Assembly (NCBI GenBank): GCA_933228675.1
Contig: OW121743.1
Coordinates: 19,027,651-19,091,650, forward strand
Origin: Stomorhina lunata
Taxonomy: Eukaryota; Arthropoda; Insecta; Diptera; Rhiniidae
Direction of reading: 5' to 3'
Length of the DNA: 64,000 nt
Every line of letters starts with the position of its first letter. Positions within the stretch are counted from its first letter, which is position 1. Below, piece after piece: positions 30,251-44,400 of the stretch. The notes under the pieces are model-generated. The model saw only the letters and a program-made list of their open reading frames with translations. It was not told where the DNA came from and made no database searches. A program made the translations under genes and the position numbers.

Positions 30251-33120
30251 TTGTGGTTTTAGTAAAATAACCTAGAAATTAATATCAATCATACGTTTCG
30301 GTGCCTCAAAAATTAATTTATTTAAAAATTCATGAAATTAAGAGAATTTTTTCATTCATTTTTAGCTTATATTTTAAATTGATTTTAAGCTTTATTTTAG
30401 CTGATGCCTTTCATAATCAATCATTTAAAAAATATTGAAAATTGAGCGAGAAACACCTGTGACGATATATATATTTTTTTTGTATTCCTTAAAACACTTT
30501 ACAACAATTTTTCATAACATATCAATAATCAATTTTAAAAGCATACCCTTAGGTGTTCAATAAACACAAAATGACTGAATTTGTAAGGGCATGCTTAAGC
30601 ATGCCTTAGCTGTTTATACCTGTTTTGTGAGAAAAAGTCGTTAACACGCACATAAAAGAAATTATTAAATTAAAGTTTTTATGGAGGTGGTAAAATTTTT
30701 GAATACTAAGTTTTAGAGGCTTTTTTTTAGATTCCAAAAAAATTGTTTAACTTGGTTTTTTTGTGTGAAAACTTTGAAAAAAACGAAGGTTTTATGTTAA
30801 TTTTTGGTTAACAATTTTGATATAAAAACGAAAAATTTTGTAGGTCTTTAAAGTTTAGCTCTTTAAGGTTTAGGGAGTGCAGTTTTAAGTGTCCCATTTT
30901 AATTTGCTCATAGCTTTTGAAAGAAAAGTTTTCTTCCTAAAGATTTTATTAGTCAATTTTCATATTATAATGCTTCAACTATTTATCAAAGTAAACCCTT
31001 AATAAGTTTTTATTTCAAATTAAAGTTAAGCCCTAAAATATTAGTTGTAATTTTATTGGCAGTAATTGAATTTTATCCAAAGTTAGATAGAGAACAAAAT
31101 ATTTTTAAAAATTGATCTTAAACTTTTAAAAATTATAGAAAATTCAATATGATTAGTAAAAACCTAAAATATATAATTATTATAGAAGAAAAGTCTTAAG
31201 TTTTATCTGCAATTTAAATTATTACAAAATCTTAACTAGTTTGAAAGTTATAGTAAAATATTTATAACAACCTCATAGTTAATATCAATCATACGCACTC
31301 ATGTACCAAAATTAAAATTTTTTAAATATCAAAAATGTTTTTAAAAAAGTTATGGATTTTAATAGGAAATTAATAAAATGAGAAATAATTTAAATAAAAA
31401 TTTGTTGAATAAGAATAAATTTGAAATTTTTAACAAGTTTTTCAAACTAACAAAAAAAATCAAGAAAATTTTAAAAGAATTCTCAAGATATGAAAAAATT
31501 GTAGAAAATTCAATTTAACTAGAAATTATTAAGAAACTATAACTTCGAAAAGCTACAAGTCTTTACTTTTATTTAAAATTTGTAAACAATTAAAAACTTG
31601 TATTATTTAAAAGTTACAACAAATTATTTACAACAACCTCATAAAAATATCAATCATACGTTTTGAAGCAGGAGATAGATTTTTTTAAATTATTTAAAAT
31701 TTTAAGAATGTGAGAAAATGTTTTAAAATTTATAAAAACAGAAGAAGTTTAAATAAGTTTGTAGTAAAAGAATAAATTTAAAGAGAAATAATTTTAAAAA
31801 AATTTACAAAAAAACAATAATTTATATTTTCTTTAAATAAAATTTCAAAAATTTTTATAAAAAATTTTAAAAAGTCAAATTTATATGGGATGTTTTTCAA
31901 AACTTTTAACGGTTAAAGCAACAAGTCTTATCTTTCACACAAAATTTGAATTACTTAAAAATCTTATTTTCTTTAAAAGTTATGACAAAATATTTACACC
32001 AACCTCATGATTATTATCAATCATACGTTCTGTAGTACGAAATCGAAAAACTTTGAAAAATTGAGAAATTCAATACAAAAACGATAAAAATAAGTAAGAC
32101 TGCAAGAAAACAAATAAAATTTAACAAAAAATTATTGCAACCGAACAAATTGAAAGTGGAATTGAAATTTTATAAATTTTTTAAATATCTAAATAATTTT
32201 TCACAATTTTTTAAATAATTTTTGGAAAATTTTATGTATGTATGAAAATTTTATGTATTTAAAAACTATGAACAGTCAATGCCTTAAGTCTAATCTTTCA
32301 CTTTAAATTGAAATTATATTAAAATCTTGTCTTGTAAAAAAGTTATAGCTAAATATTTACGCCAGCCTCATAATTATTATCAATCATACGTTCTGTAGCA
32401 CGAAATCGAAAAATTTAGCAATTTGATATAAAAATTACGGAAATAAGTTATAATAAAAAGAAAAATTAATAAATTTGTTTAAAATGAACAAATTTAAATA
32501 GAAATTGACATTAAATAAATTTTTAAATTTCAAAATTTTTTCGCAATTTTTAAAAAAATTTTGGAAAATTGTATATAAATGAATATCATTTTAAAACTAT
32601 AAACAATAAAAGCTTTCAGTCTTTCCTTTCACTGAAAATTTAAATAACATTAATATATTGTTCGGTTTAAAAGTTATAACAATTTATTTACCGCAACTTC
32701 GTAGTTATTATCAAACATACGTTCTGCTGTACGAAATCGAAAAATTCAGAAATTTGATAAAAATTTATGAAAATTAGTTACAATTTGAGAAAACAAAAGG
32801 AAATTAATAAAAATTTGTTTAAAACGAACCAATTTAAACAGAAATTTAAATTTTATAAATCTTTTTTAATTCAAAATAATTTTTCGCAATTTAAAAAAAA
32901 AAAAATTGGGAAAATTTAATTTAAATGGTAAGTATTTAAAAACTATAAAAAATAAAAGCTTCAAGTCTTATCTTTAACTGAAAATTTAAACTGCATTAAA
33001 ATCGTGACAGGTTTAAAAGTTATAACAAATTATTTACAACTACCTCTAAATTAATATCAATCATACGCAATGAAACACAAAATTAAAAATTTAATATTAT
33101 TATAATATTATTTCAATTTA
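30250..33120 (+). repeat. ~340-370-bp box array, plus orientation (direct duplicate of 11.6-14.7 kb)
   Basis: Boxes lie near 30281, 31280, 31646, 32015, 32375, 32708 and 33052. Landmarks between the first two match 11.65-12.77 kb in order: CATAATCAATCATTT, TCAATAATCAATTTTAAAAGC, CTTAGG(A/T)GTTCAATA, CGTTAACACGC and GGAGGTTTTATG-TAATTTTTGG, all at an offset of about 18.5-18.6 kb. This establishes a large direct duplication that now brackets the satellite blocks. Confidence 0.85.
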
Positions 33121-33580
33121 TTCGCTTTCTAGTCAACAAAGCTTTTGCAAAAGTGGTTCTTAGTAACTTGAAGCCTAACCGGGTGCATTTTAATTATTTA
33201 ATGACAGGATACATAGGGTCTTGATAGTGACAGTTATTTCTGACAACTTTTCATATATCATTTACAAGAGTCATCCCCCAGATTTTTCTTCATTTGGAAT
33301 TTGTCATTCTAAATCGCGAAATCCAGCTGATTATAAATATTTAAGGCTTTATCGTCAGTCCATTTTACCAAGATAAAAAAGGTCTTCTAAAGGATTTCAA
33401 AAACCTGCCACAGACCCGTATTGATACATACATTATCACACCCATATTGATACATTATCTAATGATATCAAAATATCATTCAGAGCTATTTTCATATTAA
33501 AGGAGATAGAAGATTCCCTGCCAACAAAACTTTTGAAGTCAGACGACGCTAATTTGATTATTTGACCTTGAAATTAGTTA
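33121..33580. other. Unique spacer at the orientation switch
   Basis: About 450 bp of more balanced composition (for example AGTCATCCCCCAGATTTTTC) between the last plus box (33052) and the first minus box (33600). A TTGATACATACATTATCA / TTGATACATTATCTAATGATATCA duplication lies at about 33420-33470. No coding frame is seen. Confidence 0.5.
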
Positions 33581-35321
33581 ATTTTTATTTCGAGCTCTAG
33601 AGCGTATGATTGATATTAATAAAGAGGTAGTTGTGGAAAATCTTTGATAACTTTTAAACTAAAAGGAATAGAAAAGTTTTGTAAAACTTTAATGCAAGAA
33701 AACATATAAAGCTGTATTAAAATATTCAAACTTTGGGTTATTTAGAGAAAAATAACCTAAAAATGTCTAAAGATTATATAAAAAAAAATTGAAATTTTCA
33801 TAGTTAGAGAGATACAAGATTTCCTACCAACAACACTATTGAAGTAAGATGACGACAATTTAGCCATAATACATCTCTTTATAAACTTTTATACTGTCGA
33901 ATATCCTGAAAGCTCTAATATTGTCTAAAACCTTGAAATTAGCAAATTTTTATTATGAACTCTAGAGCGTATGATTGATATTAATTAGGAGGTAGCTGTG
34001 GAAAATGCTTGATAACTTTTAAACTAAAAGAGATGGAGACACTATGTGTACTGTAAATCAAAGCCAAGACTTAAGGGCTTATTAAAATATATGAGCTTGG
34101 GGTTTTGACAAATTTTGGTAAAACAAAAAAATAATTAAAAAAAAAAAAAATAAAATTTCAAAAAACTTTATTATTGAAAAGAATTTTATTTCCAAGACCA
34201 TTATACATCTTTACTGTATGTTGTCCAATCCCTTTGTGTCTTATTGAGATAAACTACAAAGCTCTATATTATAGTCCGAGTTGTCTTATATCTTTCAGCT
34301 TCGAAGGTGATTATTTTTATCTCGAGCGTATTATTTAGGAGGTAGTTGTGGATGATAACTTTTAAACTAAAACTGGTAGACCTATTATGTAAACTCCTTG
34401 AGATAACCTGCAGTGCCTTCAGCCTTGTAGCTTATTCGGTATCTTCAATATTGCACTTTTTACCTTAAAATTCTCAAATTTTATTTTCGAGCCCTAGATC
34501 GTATGATTGATATTAATTAGGAGGTACTTGTGGAAAATGTTTGATAACTTCCAAACCAAAAGAGATAGAGACGTTATGTTGACTGTTATTTAAATTTGAG
34601 ACTTAAGGGCTTATTAAAATATATAAACTCTGGGTTTTGCTAAATTTTGGTAGAACAAAAAAATACTTTTTCAAAAGAAATAAACTTTCGAAAAACTTTA
34701 TTGTTGAACGGAATTTTATTTTTTAGCCCATATATGTCTTTAAAGGGGTTTTGTATTGGGATGTATTATGAAATTATTCTTTTTTATAAGACTTAAATTA
34801 ATTCTAAGGTAAATTTTTCCCCTTAAAGTATTTTCCTTTATTCCAACATTCATGAGTTTTTGTCATAAAATATCTATTTTGCCAGCTTTGCTCCTTCAAA
34901 GCATGAGCTAAAATTGTATCATCTAGCAAAAGTTTTTTGAAATTACTTATTATGCTAATTTAAATGTTAATGTTGAATATTTAACCCTGTTTTCAAACTA
35001 TAAATTTATTTATATATAACCCAAGAAATATATTATAAATCTACATAACTTAAAAGACTTCAGTTACTTTGGCATATATTTTTTTTTAGTTCAAACAAAA
35101 GATATGACTGACACAAGCCTTGTGTCTTTCCGACTTGACTTTTTCCCTTAAGATTTTTCCCTAACGAAAGACTAGAAGACATTGATGTTGCCTTTTTTTT
35201 TACTAACAAAAACACATTTTACGCGTTCTTAAACTTTAACTCTGTTTGTGGAGCTTAACTTAATGTGAATATTTAATAAGTTTTTGTTTGGTTATATACT
35301 TTGAGGCTTTTGGTTTAAATA

Positions 35322-35362
35322 TTACTGCCTACTTCTAGGTGACACTAGAAGGCAGCAAAGTA
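35322..35362. other. Short hairpin
   Basis: CTTCTAG (35332-35338) pairs with CTAGAAG (35345-35351) across the loop GTGACA. Outside it, CTGC pairs with GCAG, and TTACT can pair with AGTAA beyond a short interruption. It lies in a box-free segment; nothing indicates whether it is transcribed. Confidence 0.5.
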
Positions 35363-38300
35363 ATATGAGTAAAGACAAAGATAGAAAGAGCGATAGAGAA
35401 AGATAGAGTGGGGAGAGATGTATGTAAATGATTTTTAGTGTTTGAATGTTTGTTCTATATTTCTGGAATATTAAATGGCTTTTTGGTATAAAACTAAAGT
35501 ATTTATTACAAGAAACTTATGAATAATTCATTTATTTATATTAAAATAATACATCATCATGATGATAAACATTAGACTCAACATTTTTTTTGTCTCTGAT
35601 TAAATGTTAGCGTTTTTGCCATAAAGGTAATAAATTAAGTAAATTATTTGCATAAACGTAATTTCTGGTAAAGAAATAAAAACTCGAAATAATATTTTAA
35701 ATTAATTTAATGTCAGATAACAGTTATATAAAAATTTAAGAGCACAAAATTTAAGTTTTCAAATATAAACTTTGATATAAAAAATTTAATTATTCAAGAA
35801 ATTCAAGTAAAAAATCTTCAATTGAGGTAATTTTATTGGAAAAGGGGCTGATTAAAGCTATAGAAAAAGATAAAAAATATCCTAAATTTTCTGCTAGTTT
35901 TTGAGTTATTTTAAATTTTGTTCAAAAATTGTCCTAAGCTCAATAAGATTTTTACTAAAAAAGTTACAAAATCAATGCAAAGGCCGATACATAGCTAAAC
36001 TTTCTAGAGCTTATTTTAAAATAATAAAATATTAGGACTTACTAAGAAATTTCTAGAAAAATCTACGGCTAAAGTTATGAATCTGAAAACGGAAGTGTTT
36101 TATTGAAAAAAATATGGGTTAAGTAAAAAATCTTCAATTGAAGTAATTTTATTGAAAAAGGAGCTGATTAAAGCTTTAGAAAAAGACAAAAAATATCCTA
36201 CATTTTCGCTAGTTTTTGAGTTATTTTAAATTTTGTTCAAAAATTGATCTAGGCGTATGATTGATATTAATTTGGGAGTATTTTTGGTATAAGTTCAATA
36301 AGATTTTTACTAAAAAAGTTACAAAATTGAAGCAAATTCGATGGTAACTAGACTTTCTAGAGCTTATTTTAAAATAAGAAAATATTAAGACTTACTTAGA
36401 AATTTTTAGGAAAATTAAAGTTAAGAATCTGGAAACGGCAGCTTTTTTATTGAAAAAAATATGACTTGAATTAAAAACCTATAATTAAAGTAATATTATT
36501 GGAAAAGGGGCTGAATAAGCTTTAGAAAACCAAACAAAAATTATCCTACATTTTTTGCTTCTTTTTGAGTTTTTTTAAATTTGGTTCCAAATTTACCTGA
36601 TACGTATGATTGATATCAATTTCGGGAATTTTTGGTAAAAACTCAATAACATTTTCTAAAGAAGTTACAAATTTGAATCGAAAGCTTATGAAAACTTAAC
36701 TTTCTAGAGCTTATGTCAAAATTAAAGAATATTGGGACTTTCTAAGAAATTTCTGGAAAAATTGAAGCTTAAAGTTCTGAATTGGAAACGAAAATATGTT
36801 TCAGTTTTTTTATATGAAAAAATATGGAATAAATTAAAAAAATCTGCAATTAAAGTAATTTTATTACAAAAGCTCTTGATCTTGGTTATTAAAAACCATA
36901 CAATTTTCTACTAATTTTTTAATTATTTAAAATGTTATTCAAAAATTATACTAGACGTATGGCTAATATCGATAAGCGAGTATTTTTGGAAAAAGTTCAA
37001 TAACTTTGTTACTAGATAAGAAAACAAAATGAATTGAAAATCCGATAGAAACTAAACTTTCTGGTAGGACTATTTCAAGATAATATAATATAAATTATTT
37101 ATAGGAAAATCTTCCTCTTAAGCTAGAATGAAGTATTTAATTCTTCTTTTATAAAAAATATGACTTGAATTAAAAATCTGTAACTAAAATAATTTGATTA
37201 CAAAAGCCCTCGTTCTTATCTTTTGAAAAGCATACAAAAATATCTAATATTTTCTGCTGGTTTTTGAGTTATTTCAAATTTTGTTTAAAAATAACTCCAG
37301 ACGTATGATCGATATTAATTAAAGAGTGATTTTGGTAAAAGCTTGATAATATTTTTACTAGAGATGTTAAAAATTTGACTCAGAAGCCGAAAGAAACTAA
37401 ACTTTCTAGATCTTACTCCAAAATGAAATAATATTAAGATTTAAGAAAAAATTTCGAAATAATCTAAGTTTAAACCTAAGAATTGAAAAACTGTAATATA
37501 TTTCAGTTTCTTATGAAAAATTTCCTCTTAAATTAAAAAACCTACAATTAAGGTAATTTTACAACAAAAGCCCTTGATCTTAGCTATTGAAAAACATAAA
37601 AAATTATCCTATATCTTCTGTTTGTTTTTGAGTTATATTAAATTTTGTTAAAAAATTCCTCCAGGCGTATGATAGATATTAATTAAATAGTATTTTTGGT
37701 AAAAAATTTAATAACATTTTTACTAGAGAAGTTATGAATTTGATTTAAAAGCCCTGAGCAACTTTATACTTCAGAGCTTATTCCAAAAATAATATAATAT
37801 AAGAAATAAATAGGAAAATTTAAGCTTAGAGTTAAGAATTTGAAAATTGTAATACTGTTATTTTTTTGTATGAAAAATTGAGGCTTAAATTGAAAAACCT
37901 TTAATTGAAGTAAAAAGACCTTGATCTTAGCTATTTAAAAACATTACAAATTTTGCTACATTGTCTATATTTTTTGAGTCAGTTTTAATTTTGTTTAAAG
38001 ATTACATTAGGCGTATGATTGATATTAATTATGAAGTATTTTTAGTAAAAATTTAATAACATTTTTACTAGAAAAGTTACAAATTTGATTCAAAAGCCAT
38101 TTATAACTAAACATTCAAGAGCTTATTTTACAATAATTTAATATAAGAACTTACTAAGAAAATTTCTTGAAAAATCGAAGCTTAAAGTTAAAAATTAAAA
38201 AACAAAATTTCATCTGAATGAAAAATTTTATTTTCAAAATGGAAATATACATTTTTTGGAATTCATAAAAATTTTCAAATTATTTAACCCTTAAACATTT

Positions 38301-38423
38301 TGTAAAGTAATTTAATTCTTATTTTTTCAATCTCCCTTCAAACACTTAAATCTCTTTTTAAATTGAAATGTCATTTGCAATTAAACTTTGATAATGATTT
38401 AATTTAAAATGATTTTTTTTCAA

Positions 38424-38640
38424 CAGCAGAAATTTTTTTATTTCCTTACATTATGATGATTATGAACAAATTGTTGTTTATAAAGAGATTATTTTGTTAT
38501 TTTAATAATATTGCAAAATATATTATTAAATGTAATTAAATATGATTATTATTGTTTTGTGATTAATTACATTAACGTTTATGGAGACAAGGGTTTAAGC
38601 GGTGAATTAATGAAATAAATTTGTTTTATTTATTATTAGT
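38424..38640. repeat. Highly conserved segment, left arm of the 43.4-kb-centred palindrome
   Basis: About 215 bp that reappear reverse-complemented at 48167-48383 with roughly 95% identity by eye, including runs such as GGTTTAAGCGGTGAATTAAT and AACAAATTGTTGTTTAT. The flanking palindrome arms agree far less well. It contains no box, no open frame and no transposon signature. Confidence 0.8.
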
Positions 38641-40300
38641 AGAAGCTACTGTAACCATAAATTTATGTATATTTCCAATATATAAATATTAAACAGAATT
38701 TTTAATTAAAACCAACTACATTAATAATTATTGTAAAAAAATGACTAGGGAAAAGGTGTATGTTTATACAATAGAATATGTAATTATTGATTCCAGAATG
38801 TATGAAGAATATTGTTATAATTTCTAGAGCGTATGACTTATATTTTTATATTCCTTAGGATAACTACTATCCATTTGGTTTAGCTGTATTATTTGCCTTT
38901 GAAAAAATTTTGACTAAACTCTTTAAATCTATAAAATTTTGAAAAACAATTTTCAAACTCTAGAGCGTATGATTGATATTAATTGAGAGCTTGATTTAGA
39001 AACCCCTTAATATTTTTATAAGTAAACAAAATTTGTTTAACATTTAAAATGATTTGGAAAGCCAAGATATCAGGTTTTAAAGCTTAAGGTAAGACCAAGT
39101 TATTTTATATAACATAACATAATTTTTCTTAGGCGAAACTGATAATTAATTTTACAGGAATCTTCATCTTAAATATATTTGAGTTACATACAAAGTTTGA
39201 GTTTCATAAGAAAAATAATGTTAAATTTTTTACATTTTGAGATTAAAATCTCAAGAAAGTTTCAAATAAATTTATACACCTTAACTATTCATATAGATAA
39301 AGTAAATTTTCTATATTGCTAAGGTTTTTAATCAATTTGTTCGTTTTTAATAGAAAACTATGGCCTAAATTAAAATACATATAATTAAAGTGATTTTGGT
39401 ATAAAAGTTCTTGAAATAAGCTATTGAAAAACATAAAAAAATATCCTACATTTTCTGCTGGTTTTTGAGTTATTTAAAATTTTGTTCAAAAATTGACCAG
39501 GACGTATGATTGATATTAATTTAGGAGTATTTTTGGTAAAAGTTCAATATAATTTTTACTACAAAAGTTACAAAATTGATTCAAAAGGCGATCGTAACTT
39601 AACTTTCCAGAGATTATTTTAAAATAATAAAATATTAAGACTTATGAAGAAATTTCGAGGAAAATCTAAGTCTAAAGTTATGAATCTGAAAATGGATATT
39701 CTTTTATTGAAAAAAAAAAAAATATGACTTGAATTACGAAACCTATAATAAAAGTAATTTTATTGGAAAAGGGGCTGATTAAAGCTTTAGAAGACCATAA
39801 AAAATATCCTAAGTTTTCTGCTAGTTTTTGAGTTATTTTAAATTTTGTTCAAAAATTGACCAAGGCGTATGATTGATATTAATTTAGGAGTATTTTTGGT
39901 AAAAGTTCAATAACATTTTTACTAAAGAAGTTAAAAAGATGATGTAAAAGCCGATGGTAACTTAACTTTCTAGAGCTTATTTTAAAATAATAAAATATTT
40001 AGACTTATTGAGAAATTTAAGGAAAATCTGTGCCTAAAGTTAAGAATTTGAAAATAGCATGACTTAAATTAAAAAACCTATAATTGAGGTAATTTCATTG
40101 GAAAAGGGGCTGATTTAAGCTTTAGAAAACCATAAGAAAAATCCTAAATTTTCTGATAGTTTTTGAGTTATTTTAAATTTTGTCCAATAATTACTCTGGA
40201 CGTATGATTGATATTAATATCGGAGTATTTTTGGTAAAGGCTCAATAACATTTTGACTGGACAAGATAAACACTTGGATCGAAGGCTTATTGAAACTTAA

Positions 40301-41440
40301 CTTTCTAGAGCTTATACCAAAATTAAATAATATTGGGACTTTCTAAGAAATTTCTACAAAAATCGAAACTTAAAGGAAAGAATTGGAAAATGAAAATATG
40401 TTCCAGATTTTTTGTAAAAAATATGGGTTAACTTAAAAACAACCTGGCAATTTTTATACAAAAGGCCTTGATCTTGGCTTTTGAAAAACATAAAAGTTTC
40501 CTGCTTATTGATTATTTAAAATTTTGTTCCTAAATTATGTTTAGAATCTGAAAGCCGCAGTTTTTATGGAAAAAGTTATAGCTTAAGTAAAAAAATCATA
40601 ATTGAAGTATTTTTTTTTGTAAAAGGTTCTGGTCTAAGCAATTGAAAAATATAAAGGATATCCCACACTTTCATTTTCGCCTTAACTTTTCTATAGATAA
40701 GTCTTCTTTAGATTCGTAAGATCAATATATCCTTATATTTTTAGTGTATAAAGAACAATAACTCATAGGAAAATGATATGGGGCCCTTAAGCTTCAATAA
40801 ATGAATATATTTTACAAATATTTATGTTAAGATTAATCTAAAGTGTGTCAATAAGACATTCCCAGATTAAGGTAAGGCAATGTAAAAGGAGGTGAGTAAC
40901 TGTCTTTTTCTCATAAACGTTATAAAGGCTCCAATTATATTCATTATCATTTTATACAAGCAAAAAAAAAAATTCTCTATAAGGATAGACGCTGGAGGGA
41001 TATCAAGCCATTTCTTACTATCACGGGTGGCCCATGATTGTTTCGAGGCCTAACTCAAGGTTTCTTTGATCTAGAGGGTCTGATCAACTCAAATGATGGT
41101 TAGGATGGAGTTGTTTCTTCCTCCTCCACTTTATGGAAACTTCTATAGTAACCATTATACTCAAGAACCAGTGTCCTTTGAGGACTGAATTGATAATATT
41201 ATGTAGTTTTTGAACTTCAGAAGTACTCGCAGTAAAAAATCCTTCAAAGATAGGGAAAGACATATAGTAGCCAATATTATTAAAGATATTGTTAAGTTTA
41301 TCCAAATAAGTTTTAAAAATAAACTTGAATAGTTCTTTGTTATTATATGATATCTCTTAGTTTTTGTATGCAATATTTAAGCCTGATTTGTTGACTTTCT
41401 GGATTAATTTAAACTTTTTTAAAATTTTGAATAAAAAAAA
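40301..41440. other. Unstructured AT-rich sequence with a compositionally distinct patch
   Basis: 40980-41200 is less A/T-rich (GACGCTGGAGGGATATCAAG, CACGGGTGGCCCATGATTG) and gives two overlapping minus-strand frames of ~70 codons without any recognisable motif. It could be a decayed transposon or old exon fragment, but no splice sites or family signature support that. Confidence 0.35.
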
Positions 41441-44400
41441 AGTTATGACTAGTTTTCTAACAAAACCTCCTAATTAATATCAATCATACGCCCAGGGCAA
41501 AAAAAAATATTTTTTAAGTTTGAAAGCTAAAAAAATAAATTTTCAAAAATATTTTGAATTTTTATAATAACAAACTATTAAATACATTTTATGTGTTATC
41601 ATTAACCAAATTAATATTAATCATACCTTCTTTATTTTGGATAAAATTTTTTGTGATAAATTTACAAATTTTTAATTTTAGTTTAAATTAAATAAAATTT
41701 CCATTTAGTATTTTATAATTAATAAAGTTTCCATTTAGTATTTTATTTTTACTTAATGTTTAAGGCTAATGAATTAGTGGTCTTCAATATCTATAGAAAT
41801 TTAAACAAAATCTTGTATATGACTAACATCTCTTAATTTATATCACTCAAGCCTCAGATCAAGAATATTAATTTTTTTTAATTCAAAAGTGCACAGAATT
41901 TTTTTGATTAGATTTCTTTAATTTAAACACTACGAAATATATGTACAAATAAATGTCGTATATAAATAAATTTAAGCTAAAATAAATTTAAACTCAAATA
42001 AAATTAAAACTCAAACATCCACTCTATGATTTGCTCTGATTTTTTTCATTGTGAAAAATTAAAAACTTTTTAATTTTAGTTCAAATAAATTTTAATTTTT
42101 CCTTAGTACTTCTTCTTGTTTCTATTCCTTATTCAAGGTTGAAATGTTGACTTTCAAAATCAATTTAAATTTTGTCTAAAAATTTTATACAAAAAAAGTT
42201 ATGACAAGATTTCTAACATAACCTTCTAATTAATATCAATCATACGCCTATATCAAGAAAATTTTCTTTTATTTTTTTTTTGCATTAAAAAACAAATTTT
42301 GAAACTGTTTTGAGTGTTAAATAATAAAAGACTATTAAGTTCATGCTATGTATTATTACGAAGTTTTTATTACTCATACGCTCTAGAATTTTTTAATTTG
42401 TTAATTTAGTTTTAATAAATTTTAATTTGCCTTCAGTACTTCTTCTTGTTTCTATTTATTACTCAAGGTTGAATTGTTGACTTTCAAAAACAATTTAAAT
42501 TTTAGTTAAAAATTGTATAGCAAAAAAGTTATAATGAGATTTCCAACATAACCTCATAATTAATATCAATCATACGCCTAGATCAAGAAAATTTTCTTTT
42601 AACCATTTTTTGGATTTAAAACAAAAATTTGAAATTGTTTTGAGTGTTAAATAACAAAAGATTATTAAGTTCATGCTATAGACTATAATGAACCTAATTT
42701 TTATTACTCATACGCTCTAGACTTATACTTACAAGTTTTGCTGAAATAAATTTTATTCAAGCCCAAAAATTACATATTTTTTTTATTAGAATTAAAGTAT
42801 TCGCATGACTAGACCAGTTAACTATAAAGGGAAATTGTTATACTATAGCAACATCAATTTTAATTCCTATTCACTGAATTTGTTTTAAAAATTTTGCATA
42901 ATTTTCCGATTTGTGGCTGTTTTTTTTTCGAGTAAACCACTACTCATTTTTCAGTTTTGGTGTTTGTCCTTTCTCTAATTCTAATTTGTGGCTTTAAAGG
43001 CATTTGGTGGAAATTTTAAATTTATTTGTTTGAAATCACATTATTTTTGGGGATATTTTTAAAAAGGCTTAGTTGCTCTTTTATAATGGCCTTAATTTGT
43101 AACTTTAAATTCGAGGCTATGTTTAAAACCATTTTTTGTCCTTTTATTCTGATAACATATAATGTCATGTTTTTCCAAACACTTTCTGTGACCACCATAG
43201 CCATTTTTGCCACATGTATTTTCAGGATTTTATTTTTCATTTTAAATCAACCACTCTTTTTCATTGTCTAAAAACACGGCTTTGTTGCTTTAACAAAATT
43301 GATTTTGGCATTGATTTGATGGAAATTTGATTGAATTTTTTTGTGTTTCATATAAGGGTTTTATAGTCCAATGTGTTGAGTTTTATGGGAATTTTGTTTT
43401 TGTATATACGAATATTGTCATTTGAAGGCTTCAATGATTTATTATAAATTCTAGAAAATTTAAGTGCAAAATTTGCAAATAACTTGTCATTTTCAGTTAA
43501 ACAATTAAACATGTTAAATTTACTTCAATTGGGTTGTTTAAGCGAAATTTAATATAAAAATTTTGAAATTAAAAAATTAAAATAAAATTTTCAAAGCAAA
43601 AATTTTAAGTTTTTCTTTTAAGAAAACTCTAAGTTTTAATAGATACCTTTAGGATAAAGACTTGTCTTTTAAATTCTGTTTAAATTTTGTAAATATCTTA
43701 AAAATCCAGGAAGTTATAAGCAATTTTGTGAAAAAAGTCATAAATTAATATCAATCATACGCCAGAGTTAATAAAAAATTTAAATTTAAAAAAATTAAGG
43801 AAATTAAAGGAAACTTAGAAAAATTCTTTATTTATATTAAAACTATAAATAAAGACTATAGTTTGAAATTATAAGATCTAAATTTATAAAAGTATTACAT
43901 GCTCAAAATAGACCTTTTATACATTTAGTATTTTAAATTGTTTCTGAAAATCTATTGAAATCTATAAAAAGATAAAAAACTTTTGAGATTTTAATAAACT
44001 GAGACTAAAAACCTTAAGTGTTTTCTTGAAAATTTAAATTAATTTTCTTAGCTAGCTTAAAAATTCGGGAAGTTATGGAGAAAATTGGCAAATAACCCAT
44101 TAATTAAAATCAATCATACGTCAGAGTTAACGAAAAATTCAAAGTAAAATTTTTGATAAAGCTAAAGGGAAAGTTAAAAAGTTAAAAACTCAGAATCTAT
44201 TGAAATATATAAAAATATTAAAAACTTTTGAGATTTACATCATTTGAAATTCCGGAAGTTATTGAGAAATTTGTAAAATAATCCTTTAATTAATATCAAT
44301 CATATGTCAGATATAAACGGAATATTTAAGTAAAATTTTTGATGAAGATAAAGGAAAAATTAAAAAGTTTATTTTTTTATTAACAAAGCAAATAACTAGG

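Larger units (their letters stand above)
33581..40300 (-). repeat. Box array, minus orientation
   Basis: RCGTATGATTGATATTAA boxes lie near 33600, 33966, 34498, 36246, 36602, 36956, 37302, 37666, 38015, 38826 (variant), 38966, 39500, 39865 and 40199, at multiples of ~350 bp in the densest part. Damaged boxes are recognisable near 34325 and 35938. 34.75-35.85 kb is box-free. 36.2-39.6 kb is the left arm of an inverted duplication whose right arm is 47.2-50.6 kb. Confidence 0.85.

Noticed and set aside
41084..41373. Two overlapping ~70-codon minus-strand frames
   Set aside because: Different frames, no homology recognised, no splice sites at sensible positions; probably chance in a less AT-rich patch.
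43022..43271. Overlapping 81- and 72-codon frames on opposite strands
   Set aside because: The phenylalanine/isoleucine-rich and lysine/asparagine-rich translations are what T-rich/A-rich DNA gives; there is no motif or splice evidence.
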